NCBI RefSeq assembly: GCF_000975135.1
Contig: NZ_BBRF01000001.1
Coordinates: 1,552,380-1,616,379, forward strand
Length of the DNA: 64,000 nucleotides
Origin: Demequina aurantiaca
Lineage (GTDB): Bacteria > Actinomycetota > Actinomycetes > Actinomycetales > Demequinaceae
Direction of reading: 5' to 3'
The notes under the pieces were generated by a model. It had not been told where the DNA came from and searched no databases. It saw nothing but the letters and a program-made list of their open reading frames with translations. How positions within the stretch are numbered: the stretch's first letter is position 1; every line of letters begins with the position of its first letter. Shown here one piece after another: positions 34,371-43,539 of this stretch. The position numbers and the translations under genes were made by a program.

Positions 34371-35792
34371 ATGAGCAGCGAAGCGGCCGAGAGTCTCGAC
34401 ATTCTCAATGACACTGACCGGAACGCGTACGAGTCGCTACGCAGGCGTTCGAGTCCCCGCGCCGAGCGATACGCGGTGGGTCGGTCACTCCGGAAGAAGG
34501 TTCCACGGTCCTCGCTGGGCGAGTGGCGCATCGGCCGTGACGACCGGGACCCCATCGCGCTCGTCGAGGCGAGTCACGAAGGCCGTATTTCGGATTTGAT
34601 TCCCGTGCGGGTCGCTCGGATGGCGGACTCGCCATACGGCTTTCTTCGCGGCTCCGCGGTGGTCATGGCTAGCGACGTGGCGGGTCTACCCGCGACAGGC
34701 ATCATGCCGGTGGTGTGCGGCGACGCCCACCTCGGCAACGTCGGATTCTACGCTTCACCCGAGCGCGACCTGGTGCTGGACCTCAACGACTTCGACGAGG
34801 CGCACACTGGCTCGTGGGAGTGGGACCTGCGCCGGCTGGTCGCGAGCACCTGGGTAGCGGGCCGCCACAACGGCTCCACCGAGGAGCAGTGCGAGGAGGC
34901 AGTGCTCACGTGCGCTCGGTCGTATCGCGAGGAGATGCGCCACCTCGCTAACCAGCCGCTCTTCACTCGCTCGTTCGAGCGGATCGACATCACCCGGATG
35001 GCCGAGCACGCTCCGGACAGCCCGCTCACGGTCGAGCTTGAGCGGGCGGCCAAGCGGGCGCGTGAGCGCACCTCGGACCGCGCCCTGCCCCGCTTCACCA
35101 CCGAGCACCAAGGAGAGCGCCAGATCGTCGAGGAACCGCCGCTCATCACCCGGCTGTCGTCTGCGGAAGCCGGCATGCTCGCCGACGGGCTCGATGAGTA
35201 CCTGAACACCCTCGATGCGCACTGGAGGCGCGTGCTGGGGGGCTACACGCTGGTGGACGTGGCTCACAAGGTCGTGGGCGTGGGGTCCGTGGGCCTGCGC
35301 GCGTACGTTGCGCTGCTGGAGGGATCGAGCGAGGACGACGTGATCTTCCTTCAGCTCAAGCAGGCTCGCAGGTCGGTGCTCGCGAAGTATGTGCACGGCG
35401 ACAACGCGTGGCACCGCCACCAGGGTGAGCGCGTGGTGGAGTACCAGCGCGCCCTACAGACGGTGAGTGACCCGCTGCTCGGGTGGACCACCGTGGATGA
35501 CAGGCAGTTCTACGTGCGCCAATTCCGCAACATGAAGGGCTCGGTCTCACTCGACGAGATTTCCGCGCGGTCGCTCGCGGAGTACGCGGGCATCGCCGGT
35601 CACCTGCTCGCCAAGGGCCACGCTCGCACCAGCGGAGCGTCAATTATTGCTGGCTACGTAGGAGGCGGCACCGTGCTGGACAATGCGATGGCGCGATTTG
35701 CTCAGGCATATGCCGACCAGACGGAAGCCGATCACGAGGCACTGCTGGCCGCGGTCAAGAGCGGCCGGATGCCGATCGCCGAGGGGACATAG
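34371..35792 (+). CDS. DUF2252 protein
   Basis: This 473-aa protein has the DUF2252 pattern: FLRGSAVVMASD, VVCGDAHLGNVGF and LVLDLNDFDEAHTGSWEWDL. The HLGN and DFDE motifs resemble the catalytic and metal loops of aminoglycoside-phosphotransferase-like kinases, which suggests a kinase-like fold. The function is unknown. The ATG has a GGGGAGG site. Confidence 0.88.
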   Translation: MSSEAAESLDILNDTDRNAYESLRRRSSPRAERYAVGRSLRKKVPRSSLGEWRIGRDDRDPIALVEASHEGRISDLIPVRVARMADSPYGFLRGSAVVMASDVAGLPATGIMPVVCGDAHLGNVGFYASPERDLVLDLNDFDEAHTGSWEWDLRRLVASTWVAGRHNGSTEEQCEEAVLTCARSYREEMRHLANQPLFTRSFERIDITRMAEHAPDSPLTVELERAAKRARERTSDRALPRFTTEHQGERQIVEEPPLITRLSSAEAGMLADGLDEYLNTLDAHWRRVLGGYTLVDVAHKVVGVGSVGLRAYVALLEGSSEDDVIFLQLKQARRSVLAKYVHGDNAWHRHQGERVVEYQRALQTVSDPLLGWTTVDDRQFYVRQFRNMKGSVSLDEISARSLAEYAGIAGHLLAKGHARTSGASIIAGYVGGGTVLDNAMARFAQAYADQTEADHEALLAAVKSGRMPIAEGT

Positions 35793-35884
35793 CGGGCGCG
35801 GTGTTGCGCCCGCACTCACACCCGGGTGCCCGGACACTCGTCGCGGTCGCGATGCCCGTGACGCGCCGGGTCGATGGCGCCACA

Positions 35885-36370
35885 GGATGTGTCGCGCAGC
35901 GGAGTTCCGTCGGGGTCGACTGCGCGGCGAAGCCGTTCGAGATCCAACTAGGTTATCGTGTCGTCCAGCATCCCCCACTGTCCGGTTCTTCCACATACGA
36001 AGCGCGCCGGCGGCGCACTGCGACATCCAGGATTGCCGCATGGTCGTACGCAAATTCGCCGATGCCGCGGATGGACAGCGTTCTCGCCTCGCCCACGGCC
36101 TAGGGCGCCATGGCGACCAGGTGAGCCGCGGTCAGCACCCACCCGCTCTCGTCGCGGTCTGGGGCGTCGAATACCTTAATTGGAGCTGGAAACCAGGCCA
36201 TAGAAGCCGGCCTTGTTGGCGAGCGACCTGCGCACGGCACCGGCGAGCGTCTCGTGCTCGTGCTCGTGATCGTGCAGGACGGTGCCTGGTAGGCGGTGGG
36301 TACCGCGCGGCCCGTTAACGACCACGACGGTCAGCTCGGCCTCGAAATACTCGCCAAGTCCTGCGTGAAC
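35885..36370 (-). pseudogene. Broken NUDIX (NrtR-like) regulator/hydrolase
   Basis: Pieces of one protein lie in different minus-strand frames: ELTVVVVNGPRGTHRLPGTV...HETLAGAVRRSLANKAGFYG, stop TAA at 36176-36178; then IKVFDAPDRDESGWVLTAAH...MAP, in-frame TAG at 36100-36102; then TLSIRGIGEFAYDHAAILDV; then MLDDTIT, TAG at 35948-35950, and LDLERLRRAVDPDG. The order fits a NUDIX domain followed by a winged-helix part. At least two frameshifts and two internal stops make it a clear pseudogene. The exact ends are uncertain. Confidence 0.75.
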
Positions 36371-36594
36371 CTACTGCCAGGCCTCAACACCGAAGAGGTG
36401 AACTACACACGTGGTACTCAGTGCCTAATGAAGAAAACCGCCACACCACTCCACGGGACTTGACTAGTGGTGCAGGTTTTCTGGGGTTTGGCTGGGCCAC
36501 GATTGTCGGACCCGCCGCCCAGAATGAGGCAAATGGAGATTGCCGGGCGATGGGCAAGCGCCAATCCGGCTTCAAGTAGTGCTAACGTCCGTGT

Positions 36595-37002
36595 ATGCAC
36601 TCCGACGCCGGTCGACCAAGTGGCTGCCCGCCGGAAGGCGCGGTACCCGAGTCCGGTTCGTTCTACCGGCTATCCGCCCCACGCCACTCGCCTGGCGACT
36701 CGACAACCGAGGACAGTTGGGTCCTGCCACTTAACACCCGCAAGGGTCCTCACTACGGAAACTCCTCGCGCTGCGGCGCTCATGCCTTCTCGCTCTTCAG
36801 AGACCTTGAGTCACTGCGGCAAGCTCGGGAACTCAATGCTTGGGCGGCGCGGAAGTCGATCGCAATGGTCGATCTCGACGAAGACCACGGCCTCGTGCTC
36901 GACACACCCAGCGAGGTCGGCGACTCGCACTGCGACTGGTGGCCGGAGCCGCCCAGTCGAGTGCCGGACGCGACGATAGTGGAGTCGCGTCATGATCGAT
37001 AA
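36595..37002 (+). CDS. Uncharacterised 135-aa protein, first gene of a two-gene module
   Basis: This protein starts MHSDAGRPSGCPPEGAVPES. Conserved-looking blocks are SFYRLSAPRH, EDSWVLPLNTRKGPHY, CGAHAFSLFRDLESLRQA and DWWPEPPS, the last near the C-terminus. No catalytic motif is recognised. Its end overlaps the start of the 412-aa gene by 11 bp, so the two are translated together. TAACGT lies 6 nt before the ATG with no ribosome site, consistent with a leaderless mRNA. It begins the defence-type island. Confidence 0.6.
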   Translation: MHSDAGRPSGCPPEGAVPESGSFYRLSAPRHSPGDSTTEDSWVLPLNTRKGPHYGNSSRCGAHAFSLFRDLESLRQARELNAWAARKSIAMVDLDEDHGLVLDTPSEVGDSHCDWWPEPPSRVPDATIVESRHDR

Positions 37003-38230
37003 GGCGTCAAAACTACTCCCTTACGGTCCGCTCGTCATGCACGAGGTTTACTTCGCTCACGACGGCCCGAAGCTCTTTTCCATGCGAGCTCAAGGGCTCC
37101 CACTTTATGTTCTCGCGAACTGCGTTGACGAGAACGACGAAGGCTTTGACTTTCTTTGCCTCGTGCTCGACCAATCCCGATTTGAACAACTGCGGTCAGG
37201 TGCGATCGCCATGCGCGACGCCATAGTTCAGTCCGACCCCGGCACTCTGTGGATGCTCCGTGACGGTGACACCTTCGAGCAGGATTTGTCACGACAGGTG
37301 CGTGTCGACGAAGTCCCTGAGTGGCAGCTTCCTCGCCCTGGTGCGGCACTGAACCTTCCGACGCACACCCTCAAGCCTCTCGACGAGTTGGAGTTGCGCA
37401 GGAAGGCACGGTCATCCATGCGCCACGTGATTGTGGTCGAGCTGAACGCTGAGGGGCAAGGTGCTTCGGAGTTTGGAGCGCGCGAACTGGGCAGCATCCT
37501 GATCGAGACACAGGGCACCGCTGACGCGCTTGCGCAGGAAGCGTTTGGGATCGCTACGACTAGGGGCGCCATTCCTAGCGACGTCAAGGCGGGTGTGCAA
37601 CTCTCATTCGTCGGCGCACAGGCTGCATCGTTCGCCGCGATCTTGAGTGCCAATACTCAAGGCGCTATGTTCGCTCCGCCGGGCAAGCTCGAAGCAGTGA
37701 TCGGAGACCTCCTCGACCTCCTCGAAGCAAGCCAGACTCCTGGTCACATACTCGAAATTTTGGGTGGGCACTCCCCTCGGGTGAAAGGCCGGTTCCGGGA
37801 TCTACTAGCGGCACTTGAACGGGGCAAAACGGGTTTGACTCTAATGTCTGCCCCCCAAGATGGCGGCGAACTTGCGAAGTCCACAGTCACCCGTGCCCAA
37901 GTGGAACGCACACTCGCCGAGGTGGAGGCCGCGCCGACCGAGGAAGTCGGAATCGAGGTCCGCCGCGGAGCCCTGGTTGGCTCAGTCGTACCGAGCGAGT
38001 CTTTCGTTCTTTACGACAACACTCTCGGGAAAACATATAAAGGTAAAGTCTCATCCGAGGCGAAAACCAAAATCGACGGTCAGCGCGTTGGCAGCCATAA
38101 TTATGTTCGCGCGCGCCTGATCGAGGAGATACCCTTTGCGGGCGAACCCGGCGATATCGGGAATCGTTACACGTTGGTTGAGATTGAACCGTTCGAGGAC
38201 ACGGGTGGAAGAGCCAGCGTCTCAAAGTAG
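36992..38230 (+). CDS. Uncharacterised 412-aa protein (DUF6575-like N-terminus)
   Basis: The N-terminal part (VMHEVYFAHDGPKLFSMRAQ, then FEQLRSGAIAMRDAI) resembles the DUF6575 domain as I remember it; this needs a profile search. The middle (about 140-235) holds a separate domain, and 250-290 has a helical segment with RVKGRFRDLLAALERG. The C-terminal region (about 310-405) is beta-rich (ALVGSVVPSESFVLYDN, GKTYKGKVSSEAK). No catalytic residues are obvious. It overlaps the 135-aa gene and lies beside a type I restriction system. Confidence 0.65.
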   Translation: MIDKASKLLPYGPLVMHEVYFAHDGPKLFSMRAQGLPLYVLANCVDENDEGFDFLCLVLDQSRFEQLRSGAIAMRDAIVQSDPGTLWMLRDGDTFEQDLSRQVRVDEVPEWQLPRPGAALNLPTHTLKPLDELELRRKARSSMRHVIVVELNAEGQGASEFGARELGSILIETQGTADALAQEAFGIATTRGAIPSDVKAGVQLSFVGAQAASFAAILSANTQGAMFAPPGKLEAVIGDLLDLLEASQTPGHILEILGGHSPRVKGRFRDLLAALERGKTGLTLMSAPQDGGELAKSTVTRAQVERTLAEVEAAPTEEVGIEVRRGALVGSVVPSESFVLYDNTLGKTYKGKVSSEAKTKIDGQRVGSHNYVRARLIEEIPFAGEPGDIGNRYTLVEIEPFEDTGGRASVSK

Positions 38231-38645
38231 AGGTAGCATCATCCGGTTGGCGGTTAGGGTTGCACTAGGGGCAAACCAGTGTCTAACCGGCCTTCTTGCA
38301 GGCGGTGGACGCCATGGATGATTTTCGCTCCCAGGTTACGGCTGTGTTGCTGCACTGCGTGCAGGCCTATTCGAGGACACCCTCCGTGGCAACCGCGTAT
38401 CCGGCAAACCACTGCGGCGTGGAGACTATGGGGCACGCGCTCGCCATATAGTGCGGGGTGTTGTTGAGCAGTTAACGCGTTGAGGAAGTGCCGGGAGGTG
38501 TTGACACTTGGGCGCATGGTGATTTCGACCTTGATTGCGAATTGGAGGTCGAATCGATCACGGAGCAGACTCCCCATAACTCGCCAGCCGTGATCCAAGT
38601 CTGTGGGATTGAGGATCGAAATAGTGGTTGGTGGGCACTCCGAGT
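38231..38645. other. Non-coding gap with a candidate terminator
   Basis: No convincing gene in these 415 bp. CGGTTAG (38250-38256) and CTAACCG (38283-38289) are exact inverted repeats around a smaller GGTTGC/GCAAACC hairpin. They begin 20 bp after the stop of the 412-aa gene and could end its mRNA. Confidence 0.5.
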
Positions 38646-39164
38646 CTATTCGGGGTAGTTCTCTTGCCAGATGTCATCGAGCGCTTCTCGCGTATCTCTC
38701 GCAATCGAAGTATTAGGTAGCGCCGACTCAGATGCAACGGCACTCAAGTAGGCGCGACTCAGCTCGAAAAGTGGGTAGGTAGTTTCGCCTACGCTTACGG
38801 ACCGCGACTCGCCGATCGGAGCGTGCATGAGGCACCAACCCACGTCTTCGAACAGAGTTGCGGGCTCCGGGCCCGGGAGTACCGCGGCGACGATCTGCAA
38901 ATTTCTGACAGACTCGCGAATTTTATCGTACGGGTATGACCCGTGGTCAGCCTTTTGGTACAGGCGGATTGCATCTTCAGCTGCGTTCAAGCTCTCGGAG
39001 ATTTCCTTGATCGCTGCTTTGATCACCTGGCGCTTTTCACTGTTGATCTCGTCCTTGCGCTTGCGGGTGTATAGACGGGATCCCGAGTAGGCCGTGATTG
39101 CACCGCCGCCCACGCCAGCGAGCAGACTAGTGCTCAGCAAAGCAACCCAATCGGGGGCGTTCAT
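38646..39164 (-). CDS. Membrane-anchored helical protein, fourth gene of the type I operon
   Basis: This 172-aa protein starts MNAPDWVALLSTSLLAGVGG. It has one N-terminal membrane helix (about 7-26), a basic stop-transfer (RLYTRKRKDE) and a largely helical body that may form coiled coils (about 30-70). The ATG at 39162-39164 overlaps the hsdR stop (ATGA) and has a TGGAG ribosome site, so it is translationally coupled to the restriction subunit. No family is recognised. A regulatory or membrane-tethering role in the system is a guess. Confidence 0.65.
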   Translation of the reverse strand: MNAPDWVALLSTSLLAGVGGGAITAYSGSRLYTRKRKDEINSEKRQVIKAAIKEISESLNAAEDAIRLYQKADHGSYPYDKIRESVRNLQIVAAVLPGPEPATLFEDVGWCLMHAPIGESRSVSVGETTYPLFELSRAYLSAVASESALPNTSIARDTREALDDIWQENYPE

Positions 39165-42106
39165 GTTGCTCCATTGTAGGTTTGGCGGAAGACAGAGTCC
39201 TCGAGCCACTGCTTGAAGCTTTCATTGTCCGAGTACTGCTTGAACAGTTGTGTCTCGTCGGACAGCAGACCGAACATCACGCCTTGTAGCGCCCGGACCA
39301 TTTCGACCTTCGCATTCGCCTTGTCATTGTTCGCGATTGCGAGCTTGTAGCGCTCATCCTGCGCGACTTTCTCGGGCACCTCATTGGTGATGCGCTCCAT
39401 GATGCGGTCGCGGTCCTCCCAGGGGATGTTCCCAAAGTGGGCATTGAACGAGTCGAGGATCTCCGACAAGCGTGAGAACTCGGGATCGACGCGACCGCCC
39501 CCACCGCTATTCGGCACCGGATCCAACTCTCCGTCGTCCTCGTCAAGCGCGATCTTCATCGCCTCCCGCTTCTCCGCGCGGAACGAGTCCAGGTCGATTG
39601 TCTCTAGGAGCTCGTCAGAAGGGTTCTCGTACGGCGGCGACGGCAGCTTGGGCACCAAGAATCCCAGGAAGATCGACAACTTCTCCCAGGAGGCATTCGT
39701 ATAGGGAAGCACGGCACTCAAGAATCCATAGGTCCGCACGAACGCCTTGGCCGAGCCCTTGAACTCGACCTGATCATCCTCGTCGCGTTCGTTGTACTCC
39801 GCGACGCACGCGTCGAGCAACGGGTGGAGTTCGTCGATAGGCGCATCGCTCAGATACAGCGAGACAAACTCATCGACGTCCTCCGCCGTGTAGATCCCGG
39901 AGGCATTCAGTACAGCAGCCAGGTCGTTCAGCTTGTTCGGATCAGTCTCATCCGCCAGCACCGTCGTCTGGTAGTACGGCTGGAAGGAGACCTCGATACC
40001 TTCAACGTCATTCGCGAAGTCCAGTACCGCGCAGTCGTGCTTCTTGGGATGGGCCCGGTTCAGCCGCGACAGCGTCTGCACTGCCTTGACGCCCGACAGC
40101 GGCTTGTCCACATACATCGTGTGCAGCAGCGGCTCGTCGTACCCGGTCTGGAACTTGTCCGCGACAATCAGGAACCGGTAGGGGTCCTCGCGGATCATCG
40201 ACGGAATCTGCGCGCTCGGGAAGCCGTTGTACTGCGACTCCGTCACCTTGACGCCGTCACGCTCAACATCGGAGAACGCCACGATCGCCTTATAGGGCCG
40301 CTTGGTCTCAGCCAGGTACGCGGTCACGGCCTCGTAGTAATCAATCGCCCGGTCGATCGACGTCGTCACGATCATCGCGCGTGCCTCGCCACCGATCTTG
40401 CGCGGCTGGTACACCTGCGAGTGGAAGTGATCCACCATGATCTGCGCCTTCTGGCGAATCGCGTGCTTCTGACTCTCCACGTAGGTGCGCAGCTTCTGCG
40501 AAGCACGCTTGGCGTCGAACTCCGGGTCATCCTCGACGGTCTTGATGAGCTTGTAATACGTGTCCACGGGAATGTAGTTCGCCAGCACGTCCAGGATGAA
40601 CTTCTCCTGGATCGCCTGCTTCATGGTGTAACTGTGGAACGGCCGATGCTTCACCACGCCGTCTACGTCGAGTGGCTCGCCGAACGTCTCGAGAGTCTTG
40701 TTTTTGGGCGTCGCGGTGAACGCGAAATACGACGCATTCGGCAGCATCTTCTTGGACGACATGAGGCGGTTCAGCGCGTCCTCGACGTCCTCCACATCCG
40801 TATCCAGGCCGTCCTTGGACAGTGCCCGCGCCAGCGCCGCGGAAACCTTTCCGCCCTGACTGGAGTGAGCCTCGTCGATGATCACGGCAAAGTTCTTGTC
40901 GCGCTGTGCACCGCCCAGGTCCCGCACGATAAAGGGGAACTTCTGGACCGTGGTGATGATGATCTTTTTGCCACTCTCGATGGCCACGCGTAGGTCACTG
41001 GAGGACTCCGCGTGCACCACCGTCGAGCCAACCTGGGTGAACCCCGTGATGGTGTCGCGAATCTGACCGTCCAGAATCACGCGGTCCGTGACCACGATGA
41101 CCGAATCAAAGGCGTTCGAGCCCTGATGCTTGACCCCCACCAACTGATGAGCCAACCACGCGATCGAGTTCGACTTACCCGAGCCTGCCGAATGCTGAAT
41201 CAGGTAGCGCTTACCGCTTCCGACAGCCGACACGTCGGCGAGCAGAGCGCGCACCACGTCAAGTTGATGAAAGCGCGGGAAGATCGCCGATGCTGTCTTC
41301 TTCCCCGTCTTCGCGTCCTTGGTGCGGACGATGCTGGCATAGTTTTCGATGAGGTTCGCCAGGCTGCGTGGCTCGAGTATTTCGCGCCACAGGTAGTCCG
41401 TCATCACGCCGTCGGGGTTGGGCGGGTTGCCCGCGCCACCCTTGTACCCGCGATCAAACGGCAGGAACCACGACTGCGTGCCCGCGAGCTTGGTGCAGAA
41501 GCGCACGTGCGAGTCATCCACGGCGAAGTGCGCCATGCACCGCCCAAACTGGAAGATCAACTCCCGCGGGTCTCGATCTGTTTTGTACTGCTTGACCGCA
41601 TCCTCGACTGTCTGGTGGGTGATCGCGTTCTTCAGTTCGAATGTCGCGATGGGCAGGCCATTAACCGATGCGACCAGGTCCAGCGACTTCAACGTGTCGG
41701 TGGGGCTGTAGTGCACCTGGCGGGTAATGGTCAGCAGGTTGGCCGCAAAGCGTGCCTCGGCCTTCGCGTTGCCCGTCGTCGGCGAGGGGTAGTAGAGGTC
41801 GACGTGGTGCGGTCCATGAGAGACGCCATCTCGCAGGCAGGCGACGATGCCGTGCTTGGTGATCTCACCCTGCAGCCTCGCAAGGAACTTATGAACCGTG
41901 GGGGAGTCGCCACCAAGTGCGAGGGCCTCGAACTTCTCTGGCTGGGTGTCGCGGACGAACTCACGGAACGTAGCGAGGTCGACGCAGTAGGAGGCGTTGA
42001 AGTCCTTGGGGTCGCCCTGCTTCCAAGCAGGTGTGGAGGTCGAGCCACCGACCATCTGCGCAACGATGAGCTCCTCGAGGCTGGCTTCGTTCATGTTGGC
42101 TGGCAT
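39161..42106 (-). CDS. hsdR: Type I restriction endonuclease subunit R
   Basis: This 981-aa restriction and translocation subunit has a PD-(D/E)xK nuclease domain with D143 and E157-L-K159 (LPIATFELKN). SF2 helicase motifs follow: Walker A at 305-312 (HSAGSGKS), DEAH at 411-414, FTATPKNKTL, and the late motifs DKFQTGYDEP and QTLSRLNRAH. Length matches HsdR. It cuts unmethylated DNA after translocation. Its ATG overlaps the hsdS stop by 1 bp (TGATG). All key residues appear intact. Confidence 0.96.
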   Translation of the reverse strand: MPANMNEASLEELIVAQMVGGSTSTPAWKQGDPKDFNASYCVDLATFREFVRDTQPEKFEALALGGDSPTVHKFLARLQGEITKHGIVACLRDGVSHGPHHVDLYYPSPTTGNAKAEARFAANLLTITRQVHYSPTDTLKSLDLVASVNGLPIATFELKNAITHQTVEDAVKQYKTDRDPRELIFQFGRCMAHFAVDDSHVRFCTKLAGTQSWFLPFDRGYKGGAGNPPNPDGVMTDYLWREILEPRSLANLIENYASIVRTKDAKTGKKTASAIFPRFHQLDVVRALLADVSAVGSGKRYLIQHSAGSGKSNSIAWLAHQLVGVKHQGSNAFDSVIVVTDRVILDGQIRDTITGFTQVGSTVVHAESSSDLRVAIESGKKIIITTVQKFPFIVRDLGGAQRDKNFAVIIDEAHSSQGGKVSAALARALSKDGLDTDVEDVEDALNRLMSSKKMLPNASYFAFTATPKNKTLETFGEPLDVDGVVKHRPFHSYTMKQAIQEKFILDVLANYIPVDTYYKLIKTVEDDPEFDAKRASQKLRTYVESQKHAIRQKAQIMVDHFHSQVYQPRKIGGEARAMIVTTSIDRAIDYYEAVTAYLAETKRPYKAIVAFSDVERDGVKVTESQYNGFPSAQIPSMIREDPYRFLIVADKFQTGYDEPLLHTMYVDKPLSGVKAVQTLSRLNRAHPKKHDCAVLDFANDVEGIEVSFQPYYQTTVLADETDPNKLNDLAAVLNASGIYTAEDVDEFVSLYLSDAPIDELHPLLDACVAEYNERDEDDQVEFKGSAKAFVRTYGFLSAVLPYTNASWEKLSIFLGFLVPKLPSPPYENPSDELLETIDLDSFRAEKREAMKIALDEDDGELDPVPNSGGGGRVDPEFSRLSEILDSFNAHFGNIPWEDRDRIMERITNEVPEKVAQDERYKLAIANNDKANAKVEMVRALQGVMFGLLSDETQLFKQYSDNESFKQWLEDSVFRQTYNGAT

Positions 42107-43539
42107 CAGTCTTCTGCTCCCTCAACGGACTCCTCGGCGATGTCCTCCAGCGAGTCTCCTGCATCGTCGCTGGAGTTTGCAAGCATGTCGTCGGAAAGTT
42201 CCGGCAGCGTGGCCGCGATCTCGCGCACGTCGACCTGACCGGTGACGACATCCGAGATTAATCGGGTGCGGAACTCTCGCAGCAGCTCGATTTCCTGGGT
42301 GGTTCGATGCTGGGCTCTGCTGGCAACGCCACACTCAGTTTCGACGTGCTCGGCAATTTGAAGTTGTTCTTGGAAGGGGGGTAGCGGTAGCAACTGATTC
42401 TTGATCGCCGCGTGTTGAAGGCCATAGCGCGTCACGCCATTCGCGCGCACATGCAGTTGAGAGGCCAGAATTTCCGATTGAAGGACTCGGAGCAAGTAGG
42501 CGCCGGAGAGGGATCCCTGGTCAGGGCGCAGAAGCGCAAGGTGGTAGCCCGAGACTAGGTCTGGGCCGGGATCGACTACCAATGCGGGAACGCCAATGTC
42601 ACGCCAGTCCTCAGAGTCCTTTGTGATTAGCACGTCGCCATCTCTTAGCGCATAGCGCGAAATTTCATTGTCTGTGGCAGTGCAGGTCATGTACTCGAGC
42701 GAGTCTGTAAGGAATTCATTCTTGTAAACGTCGACGTAGTTGCAGAGACGTACTGGGGATTCGTCTACGGATGGAACCTTGTCGATGCTGCTCACACGCA
42801 TCTCTACGACACTTCGCAATCGAGTAACGCCCCAGGTGGCAGGTATCGTACCGAGCCAGGGGATGCCCGAGTCCTTGAGCGGCACGGTCGGGTCGAGGCC
42901 GCGGGTGACTGCCTGGTGGATTATGGCCTGCTTCTGTTCCTCGAGCAGCGCGATCAGCTTGCGCTTGGCGGCGATCGCCCGGTCGATCCGCGCGTGGGCG
43001 TGCCCAAGGTACTTGACGATGGCGGCCTGCTCGTCGGCGGGGGGTATTGGGAAGTAGATCATTTTGAAGTGCTCGGGTCGGAGACTCCACATGTCCGACG
43101 TAATTCCGTACGACCAACGTTCTGCCTCTTTGGCGAATGCCGGCGTTCGCATCAGATTCTCGAGGTACCTCGCGTCCGTGTCGCGAGGGCGCACAACCAC
43201 GTAGGCAGGACTCACGATTCCTCGGTGTTTGGAGAGTCCGATGGCACCTTGCCAAGCGCGCATCTTGTTGTAGGCGATGTCGCCGACTTCAACGAGTTTG
43301 TACTTGGACTTGTCGAGGTTCGAACTGTCTTTCTTCGACGAGCCAGCGAGCAACGTTGCCTGCGGGATGACACCACGGCTGATCGTTACCGAAAGCATCG
43401 GCTCGTTCTCGTGGCCGGGGATCTTCGACTCGTCGAACACAGCGCGGCCGGGCAGTACTCGCCACCGTGAAGGTGTTGCGCCGAACCAGTTTTTCTGGTT
43501 GCCGATCAGATCCTCGGACCGCTGCAAACCGTTGAACAT
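42106..43539 (-). CDS. hsdS: Type I restriction specificity subunit S
   Basis: This 477-aa subunit has two target-recognition domains separated by long helical spacers (first repeat ...FPIPPADEQAAIVKYLGHAH, second ...LLPLPPFQEQLQIAEHVETE), the usual half-subunit duplication. The repeats set a two-part DNA target; the target itself cannot be read from sequence. It overlaps both hsdM (TGATG) and hsdR. An acidic C-terminal tail follows the second repeat. Full length, no frameshift seen. Confidence 0.95.
   Translation of the reverse strand: MFNGLQRSEDLIGNQKNWFGATPSRWRVLPGRAVFDESKIPGHENEPMLSVTISRGVIPQATLLAGSSKKDSSNLDKSKYKLVEVGDIAYNKMRAWQGAIGLSKHRGIVSPAYVVVRPRDTDARYLENLMRTPAFAKEAERWSYGITSDMWSLRPEHFKMIYFPIPPADEQAAIVKYLGHAHARIDRAIAAKRKLIALLEEQKQAIIHQAVTRGLDPTVPLKDSGIPWLGTIPATWGVTRLRSVVEMRVSSIDKVPSVDESPVRLCNYVDVYKNEFLTDSLEYMTCTATDNEISRYALRDGDVLITKDSEDWRDIGVPALVVDPGPDLVSGYHLALLRPDQGSLSGAYLLRVLQSEILASQLHVRANGVTRYGLQHAAIKNQLLPLPPFQEQLQIAEHVETECGVASRAQHRTTQEIELLREFRTRLISDVVTGQVDVREIAATLPELSDDMLANSSDDAGDSLEDIAEESVEGAED

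Noticed and set aside
39824-40993. Plus-strand frame of 389 codons
   Set aside because: Antisense of hsdR, with no domain and an Arg/Val/Leu-rich composition typical of shadows.
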